From the NCBI RefSeq assembly GCF_041435335.1, contig NZ_CP108430.1, positions 682,001 to 746,000 on the forward strand: 64,000 nt of DNA, in the 5' to 3' direction. Position 1 is the stretch's first letter. Every line of letters begins with the position of its first letter. The stretch is from Streptomyces sp. NBC_01283 (GTDB taxonomy: Bacteria; Actinomycetota; Actinomycetes; Streptomycetales; Streptomycetaceae). The translations under genes were made by a program, and so were the position numbers. The notes beneath the pieces were generated by a model. It was not told the DNA's origin. It did no database searches and saw nothing but the letters and a program-made list of their open reading frames with translations. Below, in pieces: positions 56,126-64,000 of this stretch.

Positions 56126-56150
56126 CACCGTGGAGCGTCGAGTCACGGTG
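56126..56150. terminator. Small hairpin between convergent genes
   Basis: CACCGTG and CACGGTG pair perfectly over an 11-base loop between the stops of the AOC-like and TioE-type genes, with part of the 3' arm covering the latter's stop codon. Weak but suitably placed. Confidence 0.3.
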
Positions 56151-56889
56151 ATCCGGATCCGGCTGGTCCGCTCTCGCGGAGGTACGCCTCCAGTTCGGCG
56201 GCGCCCGACAGCATCGCGCGTCCGCGGGCGGACAGCCGATCGTGCCAGTCGCTCAGCGTGGCCTCCAGGGGCTCCAGGCCGCCGGCCGCTCGTACCTGGG
56301 CGATCAGCGGGGCGATCTGCTCCAACAGGTAGCCGCCCCGCCTGAGTTGGTGCACCAGCCGGGCATCGCGTACGTCGGCCTCGTCGTAGACGCGGTACCC
56401 GGTCCGCGGGTCCCTGCGCGGGTGCACGAGACCGGCCGTCTCCCATTTGCGCAACGTCGCGGGCCGGATCCCGAGCTTCCCGGCCAGCGGCCCGATGAAC
56501 CGGTCGGCGGCTCCGGGCCCCGCCCCGGACACCGGTGCGGGCCCCAGGTCGCCGAGTGCCCTCTCCACGGCCTGGAGGGTCCGCCGGTCGTCGAGGAGCT
56601 GGACATGGCTCTCGTCGATGAGACGGAACGCCTCCTCGGCTTCGCCCTGGTTCACGGCCCGCATGATCGCCGTCGCGGTCCGGTGGCCGTGGCCGGGCAC
56701 CAGGGCGAGAAACGCGCGCAGGGCCCGCGCGTGCAGCGTGGTGTAGGTGCGGTAATCGCTCGGTGTGCGGTCAGCGGCCGGGAGGATCCCGTCCTCCTCG
56801 TAGTTCCTGATCGCCTGCGTGGACAGACCGTGCCCGCGTGCCAGGTCGATCGGCCTGAGCCGCACCCCGTTTTGAAGGTTTTCCCCCAT
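56143..56889 (-). CDS. TioE-family (double MerR) transcriptional regulator
   Basis: 248 residues from ATG 56889. It carries two MerR-type helix-turn-helix units: VRLRPIDLARGHGLSTQAIR followed by NYEEDGILPAADRTPSDYRT near the start, and AGKLGIRPATLRKWETAGLV followed by HPRRDPRTGYRVYDEADVRD further on. This double arrangement is typical of the TioE family, named for a regulator in the thiocoraline cluster. It is divergent from the erythromycin-esterase-like gene across a short interval that contains a dyad, and it likely controls that gene. Confidence 0.9.
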   Translation of the reverse strand: MGENLQNGVRLRPIDLARGHGLSTQAIRNYEEDGILPAADRTPSDYRTYTTLHARALRAFLALVPGHGHRTATAIMRAVNQGEAEEAFRLIDESHVQLLDDRRTLQAVERALGDLGPAPVSGAGPGAADRFIGPLAGKLGIRPATLRKWETAGLVHPRRDPRTGYRVYDEADVRDARLVHQLRRGGYLLEQIAPLIAQVRAAGGLEPLEATLSDWHDRLSARGRAMLSGAAELEAYLRESGPAGSGSP

Positions 56890-56914
56890 GCGCCCACCCA
56901 TGTCGCAGAAAAGT

Positions 56915-56931
56915 TTCAACCGATGGTTCAA
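56915..56931. promoter_or_regulatory. TTCAACC-GAT-GGTTCAA dyad between regulator and esterase
   Basis: A 17-bp dyad with one mismatch (outer arms TTC and CAA) centred 25 bases before the esterase-like start and 34 bases before the regulator start. MerR-type regulators bind such dyads between promoter hexamers, so this is the best candidate site. Confidence 0.55.
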
Positions 56932-56947
56932 CGATAGCGTTTAAGGC

Positions 56948-58171
56948 ATGGCTCTTCACATCAAAGACACCGCCCATGCCCTCGAAGCGACCGCTGTCAT
57001 GAAGCTCCTCCCGGCACGGCCGGGAATCCTCGCCCTGGGCGAGCCCACCCACCGCGAGGACACTCTGCTCGACCTGCGCAACGAGCTCTTCCGGCAGCTC
57101 GTCGAGGAAGAGGGCTACCGGACGATCGCGATCGAGAGCGACTGCATGAGGGGGCTGGTCGTGGACGACTACGTCACCTCGGGCACCGGCACCCTCGACG
57201 AGGTCATGGAACATGGATTCAGCCACCCCGACCTGGGGTTGGGCACCTCGACGGCCAACCGTGAACTCGTACGCTGGACACGGGCGTTCAACGACGGCCG
57301 ACCCGCGTCCGAGCAGGTCCGCTTCGCCGGTTTCGACGGCCCCCTGGAGATCACCCACGCAGCGAGCCCCCGCCAGGCACTCATGTCGCTGCACAGCTGC
57401 CTCTCGGCCCGGACGGTGGATGCGGGCCTGCTCCCCTGCACCGCGGAGACCCTCGACCGCCTGCTCGGCGCCGACGAGAAGTGGACCCATCCCGACGCGA
57501 TGATGGACCCGGCACAGTCCGTGGGGCAGTCGGCGGAGGCGAAGGAACTGCGGCTGCTCGCCGACGACCTCGTGGCCCTGCTCGACGCGCAGACCCCGCA
57601 CCTGATCACGGTGACCTCGCGGGACGACCTGGACCGAGCGCGCCTGTACGGGCGCACCGCCACGGGCTTGCTGCGCTATCACCACTGGATGGCCGACACC
57701 TCACCGCGTCGGATGGCCCGGCTGGTGGGTCTGCGGGACCAGATGATGGCCGACAACCTCCTCGCCCTCGCCGACCGGGGCCGCACCTTCGTGCACGCCC
57801 ACAACAGTCATCTCCAGCGGGACAAGAGCACGATGCGCATGTGGGACCAGCCGCTGGTCGAGTGGTGGAGCGCCGGCGCCCTCGTGAGCGCACGGCTGGG
57901 TGAGGAGTACGCCTTCCTGGCCACGGCCCTCGGCACGCTCCAGCACCAGGGAGTGGGCACCCCGCCGCCGGACACGGTCGAAGGGCTCCTCTACGCGCTC
58001 CCCGAGGACCGCTGCCTCATCGACGCCCCGCGGCTGGCGAGCGCCCTCGTAGGCACATCAACCGCACCCCGCGTCTCCCCCTGGTTCGGCTACGCCCCGG
58101 TCGACCCGGCCCACCTGACCGGGCTCGACGGGCTCGTATTCGTCAAGGACGTCCCGAGCAACGGGACCTGA
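56948..58171 (+). CDS. Erythromycin-esterase-family protein
   Basis: 407 residues from ATG 56948. Family motifs are clear: LGEPTHREDTLLDLRNEL with the first catalytic Glu/His pair near residue 30, TIAIESDCMRGLVVDDYV, and VHAHNSHLQRDKS near residue 285 with the second His. These enzymes open the macrolide lactone ring; many genomic members have other, unknown ester substrates. It is controlled by the divergent TioE-type regulator in all likelihood. Its 3' end is convergent with fabG. Confidence 0.9.
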   Translation: MALHIKDTAHALEATAVMKLLPARPGILALGEPTHREDTLLDLRNELFRQLVEEEGYRTIAIESDCMRGLVVDDYVTSGTGTLDEVMEHGFSHPDLGLGTSTANRELVRWTRAFNDGRPASEQVRFAGFDGPLEITHAASPRQALMSLHSCLSARTVDAGLLPCTAETLDRLLGADEKWTHPDAMMDPAQSVGQSAEAKELRLLADDLVALLDAQTPHLITVTSRDDLDRARLYGRTATGLLRYHHWMADTSPRRMARLVGLRDQMMADNLLALADRGRTFVHAHNSHLQRDKSTMRMWDQPLVEWWSAGALVSARLGEEYAFLATALGTLQHQGVGTPPPDTVEGLLYALPEDRCLIDAPRLASALVGTSTAPRVSPWFGYAPVDPAHLTGLDGLVFVKDVPSNGT

Positions 58172-58180
58172 CTGTCCGGC

Positions 58181-58209
58181 GGGGCACTTCGCGGGGGCGT
58201 CAGTGCCCC
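58181..58209. terminator. Hairpin between convergent esterase and fabG
   Basis: GGGGCACT and AGTGCCCC form a perfect 8-bp stem with a 13-base loop, and the right arm lies in the last codons of fabG. It sits between the two stop codons and could terminate both transcripts. Confidence 0.45.
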
Positions 58210-58904
58210 ATGCCGCCCCCGCCGTCCACGGGTATGACGGCACCCGTGATGTAACTGGCGGCGGGGGACGCGAGAAAGGCGATGGTCGCGGCGATTTCCT
58301 CGGGGCGGGCCAGCCGGCCCAGGGGTATCTGCCGTACGAGGCTCTCGCGCTGCTCGTCGGTGAGGCTCTCGATCATCTGTGTTTCGGTGAGGCCGGGGGC
58401 GACGACGTTGAAGGTGACGTTGCGGGAGCCGAGTTCGCGCGCCATGGAGCGCGCGAATCCCACGAGTCCCGCCTTGGAGGCGGCGTAGTTGGCCTGGCCG
58501 CTCTCCCCGCGCAGGGCCACCGCCGAGGAAACCAGCACGACGCGCCCGAACCTGGCGCGCAGCATCGCCTTGCTGGCCTGCTTGACCACGCGGAACGTGC
58601 CCGTGAGGTTGGTGTCGATGACGGACGTGAAGTCCTCCTCGCTCATGCGCATGAGGAGTTGGTCCTTGGTGATGCCCGCGCAGCACACCAGAACCTCCAC
58701 CGGGCCGTGCTCGTTCTCCGCCTCCTTGAAGGCGGCCTGCACCTGCTCGGTGTCGGTGATGTCGCACCGGATGGCGAAGAGTCCCTCGGGGGGTTCACCC
58801 GTGCGGTAGGTGACGGCGACGCGGTCGCCTGCCGCTTGCAGGGCGCGGGCTGTGGCCAGGCCGATGCCGCGGTTGCCGCCGGTGATCAGGACGGAGCGGG
58901 TCAC
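58200..58904 (-). CDS. fabG: SDR-family 3-oxoacyl-ACP reductase (FabG-like)
   Basis: 234 residues. Rossmann loop TGGNRGIG at 8-15, Asn99 in DTNL, Ser127 and the catalytic Tyr140-x-x-x-Lys144 in GQANYAASKAG are all in place. The overall match with bacterial FabG is close (VLVCCAGITKDQLLMRMSEE; GRVVLVSSAVALRGESGQA), so it probably reduces 3-oxoacyl-ACP with NADPH in fatty-acid or polyketide synthesis. No other fatty-acid genes are adjacent, so it may serve a secondary pathway. The IclR-type gene lies upstream on the same strand. Confidence 0.9.
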   Translation of the reverse strand: MTRSVLITGGNRGIGLATARALQAAGDRVAVTYRTGEPPEGLFAIRCDITDTEQVQAAFKEAENEHGPVEVLVCCAGITKDQLLMRMSEEDFTSVIDTNLTGTFRVVKQASKAMLRARFGRVVLVSSAVALRGESGQANYAASKAGLVGFARSMARELGSRNVTFNVVAPGLTETQMIESLTDEQRESLVRQIPLGRLARPEEIAATIAFLASPAASYITGAVIPVDGGGGMGH

Positions 58905-58991
58905 AGAAAGCCTTTCGCGAAGTGCTGTCGTGCAGTTGCTTGATCCGATGGATGGGTCGGAACAGATCAGGTTAGGTCACGTCGGATCAGG

Positions 58992-59774
58992 TCAAAGAGC
59001 GGGGGCGGAGACGCCTGCCCGGGTGAGTTGACGGCTGATCATGGCTGCGGCGTCCAGCACGGCCCAGATGAAGCGGTTGCGCACGGCGGGGCTGCGCACC
59101 TGGCTGTGGGCCGCCAGCAGGCTGACCGCGCCGGCCACCGTCGAACCCCGCCAGAAGGGTGCGGCGATGGCATCCCTGCCGAGCAGGAGGGAGGGACCCA
59201 GGGCATAGCCCTCCTGGCGGATGCGCGCGAGCTGCGGCCGTGCCGCGGTGACGTCCCCGACGCAGGCCTGGATGGCCCATCCGGCGGGATCAGCCTCGAG
59301 CGGAGCTCGCCACAGGGCCTGCAGAACCGAATGCGGGGTGGCCTGCAACTGCTGCGCGTGGGCGCCCAGAGCCTGCTCGGCGTGGATGCGCATCGGGGTG
59401 CCGATGAGGAGTGGTACGTACGCCAGAGCGATATGGCCGGTGCGTGACTGTAGTGTGATCAGTTCGGCGCGAAGAGTAGCCGACCCCGTGCCGGTTGGTG
59501 GACCGGACGAGTCCGAGAAGGAGCCGGAGAACAGATGCGGTGCCTCTACGAGGGAGTAGTGGCCGCGCGGGCCTTGCCGCTGCACGGCCCCTTCGCCGAC
59601 CAGTGCCTGGACGTAGCGGTGGGCGGTGGGTGCCGGCAGTCCCGCCCGCGTGGCGACGGAGGCCAGCGGATGGGCTCCGGGGCCGAGTTGATGCAGAGCC
59701 CGCAGTACGGCGAGCGTGCGCCCCACGGAGCCGCCCCCGGACTCCGAGGGCGTAGCGGCGGCAGGCGTCTGCAA
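58992..59774 (-). CDS. IclR-type transcriptional regulator
   Basis: 260 residues from TTG 59774, chosen because GGGGGAG lies 6 bases upstream; longer frames reach 59990 without signals. The N-terminal winged helix has VGRTLAVLRALHQLGPGAHP and PTAHRYVQALVGEGAVQRQG. The C-terminal IclR effector domain is reduced but recognisable (IALAYVPLLIGTPMRIHAEQ; ALGPSLLLGRDAIAAPFWRG). It is divergent from the XRE gene; a perfect dyad lies between them. Inducer unknown. Confidence 0.82.
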   Translation of the reverse strand: MQTPAAATPSESGGGSVGRTLAVLRALHQLGPGAHPLASVATRAGLPAPTAHRYVQALVGEGAVQRQGPRGHYSLVEAPHLFSGSFSDSSGPPTGTGSATLRAELITLQSRTGHIALAYVPLLIGTPMRIHAEQALGAHAQQLQATPHSVLQALWRAPLEADPAGWAIQACVGDVTAARPQLARIRQEGYALGPSLLLGRDAIAAPFWRGSTVAGAVSLLAAHSQVRSPAVRNRFIWAVLDAAAMISRQLTRAGVSAPAL

Positions 59775-59899
59775 TGCGAACTCCCCCTTGCGGTCGCGGA
59801 CCACCGCGTCTGCCACAACACGGCTGGATCCAGGCGTCCATTGTCGCGACCGCCCCACGTCCACCACCAGGACCAGTTTTTTCCTGTCGGCGAATTTCA

Positions 59900-59914
59900 G
59901 GAAGATGCTCTTCC
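59900..59914. promoter_or_regulatory. Perfect GGAAGA-TGC-TCTTCC dyad
   Basis: A 15-bp perfect dyad in the AT-rich region between the divergent IclR-type and XRE-type genes. It lies 50 bases before the XRE start and about 125 bases before the IclR start, so either regulator might use it; IclR autoregulation is the usual pattern. Confidence 0.45.
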
Positions 59915-59963
59915 GGTATATGAGGTGCGCTCGGACGGACGCCGGCCCAGGAAGGGGTGAACG

Positions 59964-60869
59964 ATGGACAACAAGGCGGCTTTGCGGCAACTGCTGCAGT
60001 GGAAGCGGAAACAGGTGGACCCCTCGACCCTCGGCTGGCCCCCGCGGACCGGCCGCGGCCGTCGCTCCCCCGGCCTCTCCCAGGCACAGGTCGGACAGCT
60101 CCTCTACGTCTCGGAGCGGACCTACGCCCAGCTCGAGCGCGGTGAAATGCCCTCGCCCTCAGCGGAGTTCCTCGACCGGGTGTCCAAGGTCCTGCAGCTG
60201 CAGGAGAGGGAACGGATAGCGCTCTACGTCTACTCCCTCGGCCATGAGCCGCCCCACCCGCAGGATCCGATGGCCGGCACGAACGTCCCGCCCGGGTGGA
60301 AGGTGGCGGTGGAGGGGATCAAGGGACAGCCGTGCTACGTCAACGACGTCGCCTGGAACGTCCTCGCCTGCAACGACGACTTCATCCGCATGTTCCCACG
60401 CCGCAAGGGAGCCACGTCGGAACCAGCGCTGCCGGAGCAGAACCTGATGCGCTACATGCTGCTGCGGGAGGACACGCGAGAGCACCACATGGTCAATTGG
60501 GAGACGCAGTGGGCGATACCGCTCACCGCCCAGTTGCGCACCGCGGTGGCCACCCATCCGGACAACACGGACCTGCAGGATCTGGACCAGGAGATCGACG
60601 CCGATCCGGTGGTGGGCCCCATCTACCGGACCCGGCATGTGGCCTACGTCCACCCCAACGGTGACACGCGGAAGATGCGGTACCACGCGTACGGGGGCCC
60701 GGACCAGGAAGCGTACTTGGACCAGTGCTGCGAGCGGCACGCTCCCTCCCGGGTGGGCGACGTCACCATGTGTACGGCCATGCCGCTCGGCTCGCCCGGC
60801 GCTCGGTTCACGATGCTGGTGTTCAGGCCCGACCCCGTCCCCGGACCCCTCGTCGCGACGCGGGAATGA
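59964..60869 (+). CDS. XRE-family regulator with MmyB-like ligand domain
   Basis: 301 residues from ATG 59964. The N-terminal helix-turn-helix (RSPGLSQAQVGQLLYVSERT, then YAQLERGEMPSPSAEFLDRV) is followed by the MmyB-like domain (VNDVAWNVLACNDDFIRMFP, NLMRYMLLREDTREHHMVNW, FTMLVFRPDPVPGP), a PAS-related fold that binds fatty acids in this family. Such regulators often control an adjacent SDR or oxidoreductase; here FabG lies on the far side of the divergent IclR gene. A clear hairpin follows the stop codon. Confidence 0.92.
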   Translation: MDNKAALRQLLQWKRKQVDPSTLGWPPRTGRGRRSPGLSQAQVGQLLYVSERTYAQLERGEMPSPSAEFLDRVSKVLQLQERERIALYVYSLGHEPPHPQDPMAGTNVPPGWKVAVEGIKGQPCYVNDVAWNVLACNDDFIRMFPRRKGATSEPALPEQNLMRYMLLREDTREHHMVNWETQWAIPLTAQLRTAVATHPDNTDLQDLDQEIDADPVVGPIYRTRHVAYVHPNGDTRKMRYHAYGGPDQEAYLDQCCERHAPSRVGDVTMCTAMPLGSPGARFTMLVFRPDPVPGPLVATRE

Positions 60870-60899
60870 CGTCCCGGCAGCACCTGCGTTCCGCTGGGT

Positions 60900-60948
60900 G
60901 AAATCACGGCCCCGGCCCTTTCCGGCCGTTGGAACCGGGGCCGATTTC
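60900..60948 (+). terminator. Terminator hairpin after the XRE gene
   Basis: GAAATC-AC-GGCCCCGG and CCGGGGCC-GATTTC pair over a 19-base loop with a two-base bulge, 30 bases after the stop codon at 60869. It is the clearest terminator in the right part of the window. Confidence 0.6.
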
Positions 60949-61121
60949 GCGGTCTTGTGTGGTGCGCCTGATCCGGCCACCACGCTTTGATGGCCTCACC
61001 TAGTGCGCCGAACCCAGAGCGGGTGTGTGTGTTCAGGGAGCCGGGACGGTCGCCCCCGGCCGTGCCACGCATGGTCGGGTGCCGCCTGGGTGCAGGGGGC
61101 GGCCGGCCGCCGTCAGAACCG

Positions 61122-62096
<975 letters not shown>

Positions 62097-62269
62097 CGGC
62101 GCATTCTCGCCGAAGATGTCTTCTCACGTCGTGTGGCGTGGGGCACATGACGGGCGTCGCGGGCCTCGCGTCCACCGTGCGTACGTCGGGTGAGACCCCG
62201 CCCGCCCCGCGTGAGTTGGGCTCGTGACCGGGGCCGGGGGGCTCTCGGCGCCGTGGCCAATCTGCTCGG

Positions 62270-64000
62270 GTGAGCACCGAACTGACCCTGCTGCCGCGTG
62301 TCGCCCATCGCGGGCAGGAGGTCACCGCGCCACGCCTGCGCGGCCTCCTGGCACTGCTCGCGGGCGACCTGCGCTCGGGCTGCGGCACCGAGCGGCTGGT
62401 GGCAGGGCTGTGGCCGGACACCTTGCCGGAGCGGCCGGGAAAGGCGTTGCAGGTCCTGGTGTCCAGGGCGCGGGCGCAGTTCGGTGCCGACGTCATCGCG
62501 AGCACGCCGACGGGATACCGGCTCACCCTGGCCGAGGACCAGGTCGACAGTTCCGCCCTGCTGCTGCACGCCGCCGCGAGCGCGGAGCGTGCCAGGGCAG
62601 GGGACCACGCGGGGGCCCTGGCCGAGGCCGAGGCCGGGCTCGCGCTGTGGCAGGGAGCCCCTGGCGGGGCGGCCCACACCGACGGCCCCGACGCCACCGA
62701 CGATCCTGTCGCCGCGTTGCGCGCCGACCGCGCTCCCGTCCGCGACACGCTCGTACGCGCGCAAGCGCTCGCGCTCGCCCGCCTGGGACGGCATGCGGAG
62801 GCCATTGGTCCGCCGACCGTGGCCGCCGCGCAGCACCCGCGCGACGAGGAAGTGCTCACCCAGTTGTTGCGCGCCGAGGCGGCGACAGCGGGCCCGCCCG
62901 CCGCCCTCACACGCTACGAGGCCTACCGCCGCGAGCTGCGCGAGACGCTCGGCACGGATCCCGGCACCGGGCTCAGGGCCGTACAGCGGGAGTTGCTGCA
63001 CGGTGAGGCGCCGGTGGTCCGGCACGGTGTGCCGCACGAGCCGAATCCGCTGCTCGGACGGCAGGAGGACATCGCGGCGGTGGAGCACCTGTTGCGCACC
63101 TCCTGTGCCGTGACCGTCGTCGGGCCCGGCGGCCTCGGCAAGACCCGCCTCGCGCGCCGTCAGCCGCCGGGCCGAGCAGCGCGTGGTGTATTTCGTGCCG
63201 CTCGCCGCCGTCACCGCGGACGCGGACGTCGCCACGCAGGTGGCCTCCGCACTGGGTGCGGGCGAGGGGCGGCACGGCGTCGTGAGCGGCCACGCCGCGG
63301 CCGACCCGGTCCCCGGCATCCTGGGCGTGCTCGGCTCCGGGCCCGCGCTGCTGGTGCTCGACAACTGCGAGCAGGTCGTCCGGGGCGCCGCCGACCTCGT
63401 CCAGGCTCTGGTCGCCTCGTCGAAGGAACTGCGGGTGCTGGCCACCGGCCGGGCCCCGCTGGAGCTCTCGTCGGAGGCGGTGTACGCGCTGCCGGAACTC
63501 GGACTCGACACCGCGGCCGAGCTGTTCACGCAGCGGGCGCGGGCCGCGAGGAGCGGCGTGGGACTGCCCCCGGACGCGGTGGCCGAGGTCTGCCGTCACC
63601 TCGACGGGCTGCCGCTCGCCGTGGAGTTGGCGGCGGCACGGGTGCGGGCGCTGTCGGTGCCGGAGATCGCCCGCAGGCTCGGCGACCGGTTCGCGCTGCT
63701 GCGAGGCGGGGCGCGCGACGTGCCGGAGCGCCACCGCACGCTGCACGCGGTCGTGGAGTGGAGCTGGAACCTGCTCGCACAGGAAGCCAGGGCGGCGCTG
63801 CGCCTGCCGTCGGTCTTCCCCGGCGGCTTCTCCGGTGCGGCGGCGGAGCAGGTGCTCGGCGACGATGCCCTGGGGCTCCTGGAGCAGCTGGCCGGCCCGT
63901 CACTGCTCACCGTGACCGGCACCCCGGCCGGTGCGCGCTTTCGGATGCTGGAAGCCGTACGGGAGTTCAGCGCGGCGCGCCGTGCGGAGGCGGGCGAGGA
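62270..64000 (+). pseudogene. SARP/BTAD-domain regulator with NTPase domain, frameshifted and cut by the window
   Basis: From GTG 62270 the first frame gives a short winged-helix start (TAPRLRGLLALLAGDLRSGC), a BTAD domain (RELRETLGTDPGTGLRAVQR) and a P-loop GPGGLGKTRLA near residue 285. Just after it the frame breaks: the continuation (VSRRAEQRVVYFVPLAAVTA, then LLVLDNCEQVV and LPLAVELAAARVRALSVPEI) lies in another frame from about 63156 to the window edge. Net change is +1 or -2 near 63152-63157, in CGCGCGCCG. AfsR-type regulators of this build control secondary metabolism. Real decay and a base-calling error are both possible; the 3' end is missing. Confidence 0.75.

Overview
The window looks like chromosomal DNA of a Streptomyces or a close high-GC actinomycete. 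GC is very high throughout, third codon positions are almost all G or C, GTG and TTG starts occur beside ATG, and the gene families are typical of the genus (HutD, LCP protein, MmyB-type XRE regulator, SARP/BTAD regulator, FxsT-like TPR NTPase, DUF2252, tandem universal stress protein). No rRNA, tRNA, insertion sequence, CRISPR array or phage block was seen. The content is regulatory, stress-related and cell-envelope accessory genes rather than a biosynthetic cluster.

Layout. 1-6.5 kb: edge of an acetyltransferase gene, HutD, a STAS protein, a MarR regulator with an MMPL exporter, an LCP cell-wall ligase and a secreted SLT transglycosylase behind a probable c-di-AMP riboswitch. 6.5-16 kb: an AraC remnant, an Rrf2 regulator divergent from an NmrA-like oxidoreductase across two tandem operators, a helical-repeat membrane protein, a Ser/Gly-rich secreted protein, a frameshifted S1 protein, a zinc-ribbon protein, a GNAT enzyme, and a trio of an unknown protein, a STAND/TPR NTPase and a small peptide that resembles an FxsA-type RiPP precursor. 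16-22 kb: GntR regulator, nitrilase-family enzyme, ankyrin protein, 2'-5' RNA ligase-like protein, LysR regulator, YihY-like membrane protein.

22-49 kb reads as a stress or dormancy block: DUF2252, a lipid-kinase-like protein, two DUF7144 membrane proteins, two LuxR regulators, DUF1269 and DUF6325 proteins, a GH63-like/GH13 pair, a SulP transporter, a P-type ATPase coupled to a polyphosphate kinase 2, an MFS transporter, a STAS protein, a tandem Usp and an FMN-dependent glutamate-synthase-like enzyme. GGGTGA/TCACCC dyads recur in front of several of these genes. Inside the block lie two unusual repeat arrays: a 24-unit octapeptide array in a gene that looks like the detached N-terminal half of an RDD protein, and next to it about 22 copies of a 23-bp direct repeat between convergent genes.

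49-64 kb: an FAD monooxygenase coupled to a membrane protein with a dihydroorotate-dehydrogenase-like front end, a second class of PPK2, an ECF sigma-factor operon, an allene-oxide-cyclase-like secreted protein, a TioE-type regulator divergent from an erythromycin-esterase homologue, FabG, an IclR-type and an XRE-type regulator, a metallo-beta-lactamase-fold hydrolase and a SARP/ATPase regulator cut by the window edge. Several genes (S1 protein, zinc-ribbon protein, SARP, RDD pair) show single frame breaks, which may be real decay or base-calling errors in GC-rich runs.
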